A DNA stretch of 64,000 nucleotides, from assembly GCA_037043455.1 (NCBI GenBank), contig JAWPHD010001438.1, positions 1-64,000 of the forward strand, written 5' to 3'. Shown here piece by piece: positions 1-9,288 of the stretch. The first letter of the stretch is position 1. Every line of letters begins with the position of its first letter. Under the pieces are notes generated by a model that worked only from the letters and a program-made list of their open reading frames with translations, made no database searches and had not been told where the DNA came from. This DNA comes from Cyrtodaria siliqua (lineage: Eukaryota; Mollusca; Bivalvia; Adapedonta; Hiatellidae). The position numbers were made by a program, and so were the translations under genes.

Positions 1-32
1 TGTATCGTATGAGCTTAGATATATATATAATG
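1..32. repeat. Left flank: 30-bp minisatellite unit
   Basis: This stub matches the minisatellite that continues on the far side of the Polinton at 10856 (for example 'tgtatcgtat...cttagata...ataatg' near 11281). It shows that the element landed inside a pre-existing 30-bp tandem array. Its last six bases, ATAATG (27-32), are the left copy of the target duplication. Confidence 0.75.
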
Positions 33-250
33 AGTAGTATTGAAACGAGGGGTATAGGGTCAGTTTCCCCATCGCGGGGCACGAGAAAAACTAATGAAAT
101 ATTTCAGCAAAAACTCAGGCGTAACTCTCATTCACGCCACCAAGATCTAAATGTACGTCACGCCTAAATCAACACCAACATATTTCATTAGTTTTCTCAG
201 GCGCCCCCGCTCTAGGAAACTCGCACTATACTCATCGTTTCTATACTACT
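33..250. repeat. Terminal palindrome inside left TIR
   Basis: The first 25 bases (AGTAGTATtGAAACGAggGGTATAG) recur inverted at the end of this stretch (CTATActCatCGTTTCTATACTACT, ending at 250). The arms also share AGTTTCC, a G/C-rich block, GAGAAAACTAATGAAATAT and the TAGGCGT block. The 218-bp unit can therefore fold into a long imperfect hairpin. The right end has the same design. Confidence 0.85.
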
Positions 251-356
251 AATCAATTCGGTTTGCCGTTTTAATAATATAACATTTGCAACTCATTAAG
301 CGAAGTCAGACGGAACCGGGCAGTTGTCTTCATCATCGCTCTGCATATCATTTTTT
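33..356. repeat. Polinton left terminal inverted repeat
   Basis: It matches the reverse complement of 10541-10855, with the clear match running to the stretch around 'gctctgcatatcatttt'. The inner part (about 280-356) is the inverted copy of the 3' end of the small right-end gene, so the repeat reaches into coding sequence. Confidence 0.9.
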
Positions 357-416
357 ACTTGTATGCTAACGTATCTTGTCCGTTATCTAGTATGTATCGT
401 TTATCATCATAAGCTG

Positions 417-3216
417 TTAAACTTTTTTATTTATTGCATAGCTGCTTATCATAGTGTTATGCTTTTGTGATCTCATAACTTTCATCTCATGATGAGCTTC
501 TGTTGCCGTAAACAAAATCTTTTTGTAATCATCATGTGCTATCTGTTTTTTAACAACACACTTGTTAACACCCTTACATTTCTGTGTACTAACCTCATTA
601 TCTAGCACATACGAATATAGTTTACTCCGGAACCCAACGAATTCAACAATGGGTATTCCACAAGTTTCATCTTGCATCTTGCCGATAACCTTTTTATTTT
701 CATTAAAATGAAACTGGCTTTTTGGATCATAATCACAATTATCAAACTGTTCTTTATCCTTGTAAAAGTCTGCATACACATCTTTTGTTTTCATTTCATA
801 ACACAAGGAATCGGTATCAGGAAATAATAACTTAGCTTCTCTATCATATTTGTTTTTGATATAGTTGTAATGGAAATCATACATCAAATATTTTGACAAG
901 TCTAAAATACTCATGCCAACATAAACAGGACGTTTCAAAACTAATCGTTCTTTTATTCTGTTTATGGAAAATATATTTTCATTAAACATTTTACAAGAAA
1001 TAAATGAAGGCCTTGCTGCATATTTTAAAAGGACCTCCTCATCGTGAGTTAATTTAACATTAATTTTTTTCTCAAATTTTCCATACTTTTACCAAAAACT
1101 GAATTGTTCATCAGTTTGAGAAAATCCTTTTCAAAAGCATTTTTACCAGCTGTTCTCTTGGCAATATTAAAGTCTATGTATGTTTTTAACCACTTTGATT
1201 CGTCGAACTGTAGTATTCTGTGTATTTTTATTACCTTCAATCCGAGCTTTTTATACAATTCTAGGTTTCTAAAATGCACAAAATACTTTTCTTTTTTTTT
1301 TCAACGTCGTGAAAAGTTTATTAACATTACAATGTCCTAAATTAAACTTTTGTTTTAAATTTTTACAATAGTCTGACAACTACTCATCTTTTATATTTAA
1401 ACTTTCCGGGGCGAGAGGATGATCATTATGCAAGTCATGTAGTTTTTCGGGATACTCGATATCGCACTCAACAATGTAATTTGATTTTCCTTTTTCAAAC
1501 TTATCAACCCACTTGAAGTTGCCAGTAGGTAACGGCTGGCCCATAGCCCACCCGTACAAGTTATTAGCATCGAGATATATTATGTACTTGCTTTCCTTTT
1601 GCTTGTTATAGTTTTTCATATATTTATTGTTAGCCTGTGAATATCTGTTTGCAATATAACTCGTGCCGCCTCTTAATCCTTTTTCTACAAACAAATATAT
1701 TGATCAATGTCAGTTATTAAATCAAGTTGAATACCAGTCATTTTCAAACAAGCATCCCAGGCTAAACCAGGACTACTGAAGTAATGACAAGGATCTAATT
1801 TGTAATACTCAATGCACATTTTTCTAAAGTTTTCGAAAACATCTGTCAGCAACAGCACTTCAGTCTTAAGATACAAATAAGGATATTTCCCATATTTTTA
1901 ATCTTAAATGTTTTCCATATTTTTTTAGCATGATCATAATCTGCATCTGAAATATGCTCATCATTTAATTGAGAATAAAAGCTATCTTTGCCAGGTAACT
2001 TAGTATCCTCGAAGCGTTCAAAACCGTTCATGTAATCATAAGGATAAACACCTTTTCGTTTTATTAGTTCCAGCTTACCATCAAAGTATTCCTGAGAGGT
2101 GTATTGAAACGAAGGGATGTTTTTTACTAAATTTTCTAATGATTGAGACATAAACTGAAAACTGTCAATAAACACCAAACTTTGTCCTAACATAAAAGCC
2201 ATGTACTTTTCCATGTTATTTGGTATGACATTTATGTTTTGTTTAAACTTTCCGATGTGTTGCATTATAAAGTGAGAATCATAACCTCTCAAGTTATGAA
2301 ACACAACAGGTATTTTTCTAGTCAACCTGAAATTAATATTACATATGTCATGAGCGCTTCCCCTATACTTTCCAGTTATATGACAATGGTTTTTAACTTT
2401 TCTAACGGAGTTTTCATATGCTACTGTACGACCTGGGTCATCTTTTTTAAGAGTTATTGAAAAACCATTACCACAAATATGACATGATTTAGATTTTTGG
2501 AATCTAGCTTCTTCTTCCTGTGATATTACTAGATCTTTTTTAACGTTTGCATTCATAGTTTTCTTGCACCACTTTTCTTCTTTTATCATTTTTTCTAAAA
2601 ACTTGTAAACAGCGTTTGGTCCTCTATACGTTACAACTGGTTTTGAATACTGACCATCATAGCAACAAACAACCTTATACCCATAACTGTAATCAGTATG
2701 CTTTTGATATGCTTCTGTATGTGATGTTTTAGGATTGTTTGATACTGAAGAAATACTTTCAGTTACTGCTTCAAAATCAGAATATATAACAAACGGAGCC
2801 ATTAGCTGTCTGTCATAGTTTTTAAACTTAACTTTTTCATCTTTGTTTGGCATCTCTACTGCTTGTTTTCTATTAAGTGAAAGACAAACAGGTTTATGTT
2901 TTTCCAGAACTCTTTCTAATGTAAAGCACTGCAAGCATGTTTTACAAAACCATTTTCTTTCCTTGCGTGCTGTTTGATTATACATCAAACTGTTAAAATA
3001 TTTTATCCACACATAATGATTTTTTTCTTTTTTGGTGATCAAAAACATATCACATGTTTTCTCTGCTTTATTTTTTGATATGTACAAAGGGTATACTTGA
3101 TTATCTTCATACCCAAATATGTTAAAACAAATGTTGTTTTGTTTTTCTATTTTTGGGATTTGTTTGATAGTAACAGGAAATGTAATAATAAATTCTTTCC
3201 ATTTTAACAATGACAT
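417..3216 (-). pseudogene. polB: Protein-primed DNA polymerase B, broken
   Basis: This is the replicative polymerase of the element. I place the start at the ATG 3214-3216, because the longer open frame to 3321 runs into the divergent ATPase gene. In order it shows a C2H2/C2HC-like zinc finger near 2936-2885, exonuclease motif I (S-D-F-E, near 2780), an endonuclease VII-like Cys/His cluster (CHICG near 2481, then NHCHITGK and DICN near 2391-2340), exonuclease motif II (N-L-R-G-Y-D near 2295-2278), polymerase motif A (LDANNLYG near 1571), motif B (KLMNNSVFG near 1117) and motif C (PDTDSL near 818). The frame breaks near 1876-1860, 1694-1685, at a stop at 1380 and near 1045-990. About 890 codons remain, so gene length fits the family but the copy is dead. 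It is divergent from the ATPase gene, 54 bp away. Confidence 0.93.
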
Positions 3217-3270
3217 GTAATAAATTAAAATAAGATAAATTAAGACAAGTATTATCCAAGCATTATTATA
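3217..3270. promoter_or_regulatory. Divergent promoter region, polB / ATPase
   Basis: These 54 very AT-rich bases separate the two divergent start codons and must hold both upstream signals. On the ATPase side the sequence TATAATG (3267-3273) overlaps the ATG. On the polymerase side there are several A/T-only runs such as 'taataaattaaaataa'. The promoter role is inferred from position and composition. Confidence 0.45.
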
Positions 3271-3915
3271 ATGCAAATTCCAAACTATGATATAATAACA
3301 GAAAACGGTAATTTTAAACAACTATGGAACTTTATGCCAGACTGTTGTTTTAGAATGTTAATTTGTGGTTATTCGGGATCTTGCAAAACAAACACATTAG
3401 TTCACATGTTGTTAAAGCTTTTAGTTTACTATGACAAGATTTACTTGTTTGCTAAAAACTTGGAGCAGTCCAAGTATCAGGTCTTGTCGCAAAAACTTGA
3501 AAAAATAGCAAAAAAGAATAAAATTCCGGTTGGAGATATACTAGAATGTTCGAATGACCAAGTTATCCCTGTGAATGATTTGGACTCTGATACTCAAAAG
3601 ATAGGTTTTTTTGATGATTATGTTTGCGAGCGCAATCAAAACGATATTATTAATTATTTCATCCAGGGAAGACACAAAAATTGTTGCGTAATTTATTTAT
3701 CTCAATCCTACTACAAAACTCCCAAAGACATTCGTTTGAACTGTTCTCATTACATCTTCTTTGCGACTCCAAGTATAAATGAAATAAATATGCTTTCTAC
3801 AGAACAAGATATCAGTAAAGATCAGTATAAAAAAGCAACTGACAAGCAGTACGACTTTCTGTATCTTGACCGCCCTAGAAAGTTGATCAAAAGAAACTTT
3901 ACTGGTGAAATTTAA
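3271..3915 (+). CDS. FtsK/HerA-type genome packaging ATPase
   Basis: This 214-residue protein is uninterrupted, the only large Polinton gene here apart from the hydrophobic minor capsid-like one that stays in one frame. Related enzymes pump viral DNA into preformed capsids. A Walker A-like loop lies at residues 33-40 (GYSGSCKT), a Walker B at 111-116 (IGFFDD), and a conserved arginine-containing stretch (QGRHKNC) near 132. The length is close to that of Polinton ATPases. The position of the second Walker A glycine is occupied by Cys38, which would be expected to harm nucleotide binding and may be a point mutation. The stop overlaps the region just before the next gene, 19 bp upstream of its ATG. 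Confidence 0.93.
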   Translation: MQIPNYDIITENGNFKQLWNFMPDCCFRMLICGYSGSCKTNTLVHMLLKLLVYYDKIYLFAKNLEQSKYQVLSQKLEKIAKKNKIPVGDILECSNDQVIPVNDLDSDTQKIGFFDDYVCERNQNDIINYFIQGRHKNCCVIYLSQSYYKTPKDIRLNCSHYIFFATPSINEINMLSTEQDISKDQYKKATDKQYDFLYLDRPRKLIKRNFTGEI

Positions 3916-3937
3916 TCTAATCGTGTTATATATAATG
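3909..3937 (+). promoter_or_regulatory. Candidate promoter motif before fibre-like gene
   Basis: The stretch TTTAATCTAATC followed by GTGTTATATATAATG leads directly into the ATG at 3935. Almost the same string occurs at 8813-8832 before the phospholipase-like gene, and a weaker one at about 6358-6382 before the major capsid gene. Sharing between non-homologous intergenic sites suggests a transcription signal. Confidence 0.4.
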
Positions 3938-5158
3938 GGGCTTTTTAATGATCTTGGTGAGGAAGTTACTACTGGCAGTGTTAATATTACAAAGTTTGGT
4001 ATTGTACTGTCTGAGTATGTAAAACAAAAACATTTGGTTAATTATCTTCACAAGGGTAAAAACCAGGAAAATGTTTTGAGAAGTGATCTTGACATGAATA
4101 GAAATAAAATTATCAATGTAGGCAAACCAGACAAACCAGATGATGCATTAACAAAACAATTTACTTTAAAAAGAATAACAAGGATCATAAGTGATTATAA
4201 TATTGATAAGATTCCAGATATGATAAAAAAATTGACAACAGGTGTTGATGATAAACTTAGTCAAATACAAACAAAGTTACAAGCAAACCGTGATAGAATG
4301 ATTGAAATTCAAAACGGATTGAAAGATGAAATAAAACTTTTGGGTGATGCTTTAAAAGAGCTAGAAAAGAAAGATGTATTGGAAGAGAGTGAAAACTTCA
4401 AGAAATTAAGTGAAAATAAGATCTGGTGTTCAAAATATTAATACACGGATTGGAGAAATCAATAAACAAATGGTTGATAACAATGAACTAGAAACTGCTA
4501 TTGCTGATGCTTCAAAACAATTGAAAGCTGCTCAGGATGAAAGAAGCAAAGCTTTTGATGGCGAAATAGCTTCTCTCAAGGAGCATAATCAATAGTCTGA
4601 TAGCCGGCACACAGCAGTCATTGGTATAATGGATGAGTTGAAAGTAAAGTAGACTATTTTAGTCGGATTCTAATTCTTGAAGCTACAATAGATTATGGAA
4701 TGAGCTTCATGCATGATGCCAGTGATTATGTATCATACCCGACACAAAAAACACTTGAAAGAACCAAACGTGATGGTTTTCTCGGGACGTTTAATTTTGT
4801 AACCAGTCCGCTTGTAAAAAGTGATGGATATGCTACAGAATATCCCGGTGGTGGCAAACGTCCCATCGGCGTGATAATTGTAAAACCCGGGCGCTTTATG
4901 GTTGAAGCAGACCTTACATATACAGATACAAATACAGACATTGGTATAGAATATTTTAGTTTGCTTAATATATCTCCAAGTACTGATCAGACACATGCAC
5001 AACCAGAAATAGAAAATGGTAAACGCATACATAAAGGAACATTTGAAGTATATCTTCCGAAATCTCACGATTGGCCCATCTCTCCAAGAACAAGACTAAG
5101 CACTCAAGTTTTCAATTTTGAAAAATCAAGTTTTAAACTGTATTACAAAGGTGATTAA
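3935..5158 (+). pseudogene. Coiled-coil fibre-like structural protein, broken
   Basis: The start at 3935 is preferred over the ORF start at 3905 because TATAATG overlaps it and the earlier codons overlap the ATPase. The N-terminal part has the pattern DLDMNRNKIINV..P..P.DALTKQ, which resembles the linker repeats of phage tail fibres. A long helical region with heptad-like spacing and many K, E, Q and N follows (about 4210-4595). The C-terminal block (about 4700-5158) is rich in Gly, Thr, Tyr and Ser and looks beta-rich, like a knob. The frame changes near 4410-4441, stops at 4593-4595, and a stop lies near 4650. Head, coiled shaft and tip suggest a spike or fibre. That role is inferred, since I know no characterised homologue. 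Confidence 0.6.
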
Positions 5159-5179
5159 TTGTATCAACTAATATGTATA

Positions 5180-5941
5180 ATGGAACAAAAAATTGTATTA
5201 TCATCAGAGAAAGCGTCAGTAATTAATAGCTCAAATACACCGAGTAATTTTACAACTGTATTTGACAGACCATTAATACTAGGCAAGAACAAACAGTATG
5301 GTATTGGACTTGATAATATTAATTCCATGAATTCTTGGTATAATATTAGTGAGGATTTTTAATAACAAAGCAACATAAGGTATTACAATGGAACAGATTG
5401 GAAAAGTATTATGTTTGCAAATGGAAATTACAGTTATGCTGATATTGATAATTACATAAAAGAAATATTGTCTTTAACCAGTGATTTAACCGATGACTCG
5501 CCTGTCCCGATAACAACTGAGTTTGATTTATCAAGTTTTAAATGTTTAGTTACCATTCATAATAATTTCGTTCTTGATTTAAGAGAATCAAACGTTCACA
5601 CCTTGATTGGGTTTGACAAAGATTCAGTTATTAGAGAAACTAAATTTGGAACTGTGACGCCAAACATAACAAATTCTATCGATAAATTGTATATCCACTG
5701 TGATTTGATAAGTAATTCTATTGTTGATGGATCATACGGGGATGTCATTTATTAAATAAGTACAGCTGATCATACGAGAACATATCCTTTCAAAGATGAA
5801 CCGATGAGAGTCGGGTTCTGCGAAGTAAACAAAACTATCATTAACAGTATTAATATTTATATAACCGACTTCTCATGTAAAATTATTATTCTTAATGGCG
5901 TCCACACATCATTTCGTTTTGTTTTAAAAGAATTAATGTAA
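5180..5941 (+). pseudogene. Penton (minor capsid, single jelly-roll) protein, broken by in-frame stops
   Basis: The start at 5180 has TATAATG across it. Three open pieces lie in one and the same frame: 5180-5362, 5366-5755 and 5756-5941. They are separated only by TAATAA at 5360-5365 and TAA at 5753-5755, with no frameshift. The order of motifs matches Polinton and virophage penton proteins: an N-terminal 'NSSNTPSNFTTVF' segment, a middle Y-N-G-T-D-W strand, and a C-terminal strand pair I-N-I-Y-I-T-D followed by a G-V-H-T-S-F turn. Pentons occupy the vertices of the icosahedral shell. About 250 codons in total fit a single jelly roll. The nonsense codons should prevent a full-length product. 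Confidence 0.75.
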
Positions 5942-5951
5942 CATAAGTTAT

Positions 5952-6360
5952 ATGGCACGTTTACAAAAAGTTTATGACACTAGCACGGGAACATATACTC
6001 AAGTTGATCGATTAACTGGAGCTGGCATATTTGAATTTTTTTCAAAAATTGGATCAAAAATATTTACTGAGTCCGTAAAAACAGCAGGCAAGAAAGCATT
6101 AGAAACTGCTGGAAAACAAATCTTAGAAAGTGGTTCTAAAAACAACTCGGAGATGAAGTAGAAAAAATGGCTGCTGATAAGTTAGTTTCAGTTATTAAAC
6201 CTAAACCAAAAGGTGAGATAATTTCAAAAGAACTTACAAAGCTGATAACAAAAAAGAAGTTGTAGCTGAAACTGAAGAAGATGTAAATGCAAAAATTAAT
6301 AGATTACTATCCGGAAGAGGAATTCATGCAAGAATTAATCAATTAGTTAATAAAAAATAA
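5952..6360 (+). pseudogene. Small Polinton protein of unknown role, broken
   Basis: The ATG at 5952 follows the penton stop by 10 bp. The first frame gives 69 residues with a Gly-rich turn (RLTGAGIF) and an amphipathic, lysine- and alanine-rich helix. A frame change near 6149 continues as KMAADKLVSVIK, and another near 6245 leads to DVNAKINRLLSGRGI and a stop at 6358-6360. Similar short basic proteins lie beside the capsid genes of other Polintons, but I cannot name the function. The position between penton and major capsid genes suggests a virion component. Confidence 0.5.
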
Positions 6361-6381
6361 TCTAATTACTAGTATACATAG

Positions 6382-7666
6382 ATGTTTCGAAGTAATCAAT
6401 TTAATACTAGATATGAGCATGTACCTATTAAGTTAGATACTCCCATAACACAACCAGGAAATGCTACCAGGCAAATGAAAAGTGGTTATCAGTTTACACT
6501 AAATGATAGAAGTTCTCACTTCGATTGGTATAACGCATATTTTGAAATCAGTTTTCAAGTAAACAAACTTGCTGATGGAGCCGCTTTCGAAGCCGCCGAT
6601 GAAATTACTCTATTTAATGATACGGCTTCACTGATTGATCAAATGCAAGTAAAGCAAAATAGAAAAATAGTTTACGATGGAAATAATCTTCACAGATTTG
6701 TTAATGTCAAAAGCTTGCTTGGAATTTCTGACAATTATGCAAAGGCAACCGGAACAAATGAATACTTTTATTTAGATACCACGGCTGTGGCAGAATCCCG
6801 AGATGATCAAGCTGGTTATAATTCAGGATTTGCGATTCGCCATGCTTTAATCATAACTAATCAAAAAGTTGATTCTATAATTCCATTAAACAAATATTCC
6901 TTCTTTGAAGGTTTGGAAACAAACATGCTTCCTCCTAGTCAGATTAAAATCAGCTTGCAACTGACATATGATAATATGTTAATTTTCAAAGCTGGTGGTG
7001 ATGATGGTAGAGTAGTTATTAATAAATTAGTTTTGTGGATACCAAGAATGATATTTAACTCAGATTGTTTAAGTTACGTAATGGCAAATCATATGACAGC
7101 AACAAGATGGACTTACCTCCGTGAAATGATACAAGAAAGCGGAAGTTCTGAAGCAACTGAATCCGTTTTTTAGAATAACGGCTGGTGTTAAAAATCCCAA
7201 ACATGTGTTTGTTTATTTGCAAAGGGCCGACAGGAGTTCTTCTCAAACACAAACTCCTCATCTTTTGGATACGTTTAAGGTAAATGCTGCTAATACTAAT
7301 TGTTATTTACAATCAGTTAGATTGGAAGTTGGAAACGGTGTATATTATCCAGAAACTGAATACAGCCATGATAATATTATAAGAATATTCAGAGATGTTA
7401 TTAATTATTCTTACAAGCAAAATGATAAAAACACTGGAACTTTAATAAACGTGGGTAATTTTAAAACTCTTTTCGGGATGATACATTTTGATTTGAGTTA
7501 CAATGGAAATGATGTCAGTATTGATCCAAAACAACTAAATCTGAGATATAAATTAAATATACCTCCTGCTGCTCGATATAAAGTGTATAATCCGGTTCTA
7601 TACGAGGAAAATGTTGTTATTGATACTGTCGGGAATGAACTAGTTATTGATTTAGCTAACTTATAA
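6382..7666 (+). pseudogene. Major capsid protein (double jelly-roll), one frameshift
   Basis: The start at 6382 lies 21 bp after the preceding stop. The first 263 codons run to 7173 and contain the typical N-terminal strands (SSHFDWYNAYFEISF), the mid-protein LLPPSQIKI-type turn (here NMLPPSQIKISL) and many beta-prone stretches. The second part, in another frame, runs to 7666 and ends with the strand-rich tail YEENVVIDTVGNELVI. The frame changes at a run of six T at 7166-7171. The total of about 428 codons fits an invertebrate Polinton capsid protein made of two eight-stranded jelly rolls that trimerise into capsomers. A single break in a homopolymer could be decay, a sequencing error or slippage. 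The next gene begins 4 bp after the stop. Confidence 0.85.
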
Positions 7667-7669
7667 TAT

Positions 7670-8410
7670 ATGACTTACGTAAATTATTCAGTAATTTTAA
7701 CAGATGGCCAGAAACAGAGTTTAGCGAGGTCTTATGAGAACAAGAGCGATTTAACACTCAGGTTAAAAAATAACCAACTAACTGGGGATTTTCCTTTGCT
7801 GCTGACAGCAACTCAGAATAACAATATTAACAAAGCTAAATCTGGCGGACGGGGATTAGACATAAGTATATCAAAATCACTAATGAGGTCTAAGTCCAAG
7901 AATGGAGGCTTTTTAGGCGTATTAGCTGGTTTACTAACTAAAACAATTTTACCAGCAGTTGCTAAATTTGCTCCAAAGATATTAGGGCCGCTAGCAACAG
8001 GAGCACTTAGTGGTCTGGCGAGTACTGGAATTGGCAAACTATTTGAAAATGGGATGGTAAATATTCCTAGTGACAAAAAACAAGCACTACTACTTGAATC
8101 AAATAATGCATTAACAATACCACAAATAAACAAGATTTTAAAATCTAAAGGTTGTTGCCCTATTAAACTGACAAGGCAACAACAACAAGACGGGGGATTT
8201 CTTGGACTGCTTGCATCACTAGGAATTCCATTGATTGGATCTCTTATTAGTGGCTTAACCGGAAAAGGTTTGCAAGTAGGTAGAAAAGGAAACGGACTAA
8301 GAGTTGATCGTAGAAAAGGTTTGCAAGTAGACTCGCAAATTAGACCGTACAGAAGTATCCCATTCGTAAAAAAAACACTAATTTTCAAAAACAAGCCTAT
8401 CTCTAACTAA
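7670..8410 (+). CDS. Hydrophobic minor capsid-like protein (pVI/pX-like)
   Basis: This 246-residue frame begins 4 bp after the capsid gene, with TATAATATATG at the start. It has two hydrophobic, glycine-rich segments, residues 81-125 and 176-199, each opened by Gly-Gly-Phe-Leu-Gly. Between them is a Cys-Cys pair near 162, and the tail is basic with a repeated KGLQV motif (about 199-203 and 216-220). Such membrane-active segments occur in the internal capsid proteins of adenoviruses and in hypothetical Polinton proteins, and the Gly-Gly sites could be cut by the neighbouring protease. The frame continues past its TAA (8408-8410) directly into the protease without a shift. The resemblance to pVI is by character, not by alignment. 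Confidence 0.6.
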   Translation: MTYVNYSVILTDGQKQSLARSYENKSDLTLRLKNNQLTGDFPLLLTATQNNNINKAKSGGRGLDISISKSLMRSKSKNGGFLGVLAGLLTKTILPAVAKFAPKILGPLATGALSGLASTGIGKLFENGMVNIPSDKKQALLLESNNALTIPQINKILKSKGCCPIKLTRQQQQDGGFLGLLASLGIPLIGSLISGLTGKGLQVGRKGNGLRVDRRKGLQVDSQIRPYRSIPFVKKTLIFKNKPISN

Positions 8411-8815
8411 GATATAATAAAATGGGTTAAGCAGCTAGGTATACAGAAATTCAGGGGAGTGTTCAGCAAGAACAAATTACCAACAACACAAAATAAACAA
8501 GAATGTGGTATTATTAATCTTGATGATAATATTGGACCTGGTACACACTGGACTTGTTACTATGATAATTATTACTTTGATCCGTTTGGTCTGAGCCCAC
8601 CAAAAGAAGTTTTAGCGTACATATCTAATATAAAATACAACACTATTCAGTATCAAGATAAAACGAGTGTCTTGTGCGGATATTTCTGTTTGTACTTTGT
8701 CAAAAAGTTGCAAGAAGGAAATAGTGCGTACGATATTCTTTATAAAATATTAAAACCATACAAACCAATAGAAAATGAAAACATTATACAATCATATTTT
8801 GTAAACCAAGTTTAA
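8411..8815 (+). pseudogene. Adenovirus-type cysteine protease, frame without own start
   Basis: This is the maturation protease of the element (adenain-like, C5 fold). The catalytic His is in GPGTHWTCYY, the Asp in YFDPFG, the oxyanion Gln in IQYQDK and the nucleophile Cys in VLCGYFC, all in the right order and spacing. It lies in the same frame as the hydrophobic protein upstream and is separated from it only by TAA at 8408-8410. There is no Met codon anywhere in this frame from that stop to the end, and the ATG at 8422 is in another frame. The ancestral gene was therefore most likely one fused reading frame, 7670-8815. As it stands, the protease could be made only by readthrough or a non-AUG start. 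Confidence 0.85.
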
Positions 8816-8858
8816 TCTAATCATATTATATTTGAGTTATTGTATAAAGGAAAAAATG
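8813..8858 (+). promoter_or_regulatory. Candidate promoter before phospholipase-like gene
   Basis: TTTAATCTAATC followed by ATATTATATTT overlaps the end of the protease gene and precedes the ATG at 8856. It is nearly the same as the stretch at 3911-3932. The role is inferred from this recurrence. Confidence 0.38.
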
Positions 8859-9288
8859 GTTACTGAAAATGTTGATCCTAAGTATGTTTTAGCAAAAAAT
8901 TGTAGAAAAATGTTAAGAGCAACGTGTGCATCTTGTGGTATTACTAAAACAAAGTTTGTTAAAAACATAGAAGGTGGTAATATTGATATTCATAAAGTGT
9001 TACTTCCTTTATTCCCTAAAAAGGGGTTAACAATTCCTGGTTATAAACATTGTGGTCCTGGTAATCCACTTGATAGCGGAGAACCGTTGAATGAGTTAGA
9101 TGCTGTTTGTAAAGATCATGATATTTGTTAGGATGAAAATCCTAGTAATAAATAAATGTGTGATAAAAACATGCTTACTGGGTTGAAATCTAGGAAGTCT
9201 AAAACTTTTGGAGGAAATATTGCTAAAAATTTGATAGTAAACCAGTTATTAGTACAAAATATAAACTTGGTCTTGGAAACTCAAAAAA
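8856..9288 (+). pseudogene. Phospholipase A2-like protein, broken
   Basis: The ATG at 8856 is chosen because the open frame upstream begins with TTG. The first 92 codons carry a CxxC-containing N-terminus and then the calcium-loop pattern HCGPGNPL and the catalytic pattern D-x-V-C-K-D-H-D. This is the layout of the phospholipase A2 domain in the parvoviral VP1 N-terminus and in some Polintons, where it helps virions leave the endosome. A TAG at 9129-9131 follows the HD motif. Beyond it the sequence remains recognisable but with further stops and shifts (for example a basic K-Y-K-L-G-L-G stretch near 9250-9280). The gene lies between protease and integrase. The conventional Tyr of the calcium loop is His here. 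Confidence 0.72.

Noticed and set aside
4733..5068. Minus-strand frames opposite the fibre-like gene
   Set aside because: Shadow frames. No motifs, and no start signal.
7813..8394. Long minus-strand frame opposite the hydrophobic capsid-like gene
   Set aside because: A shadow of the plus-strand gene, which has the correct context and the protease in frame.
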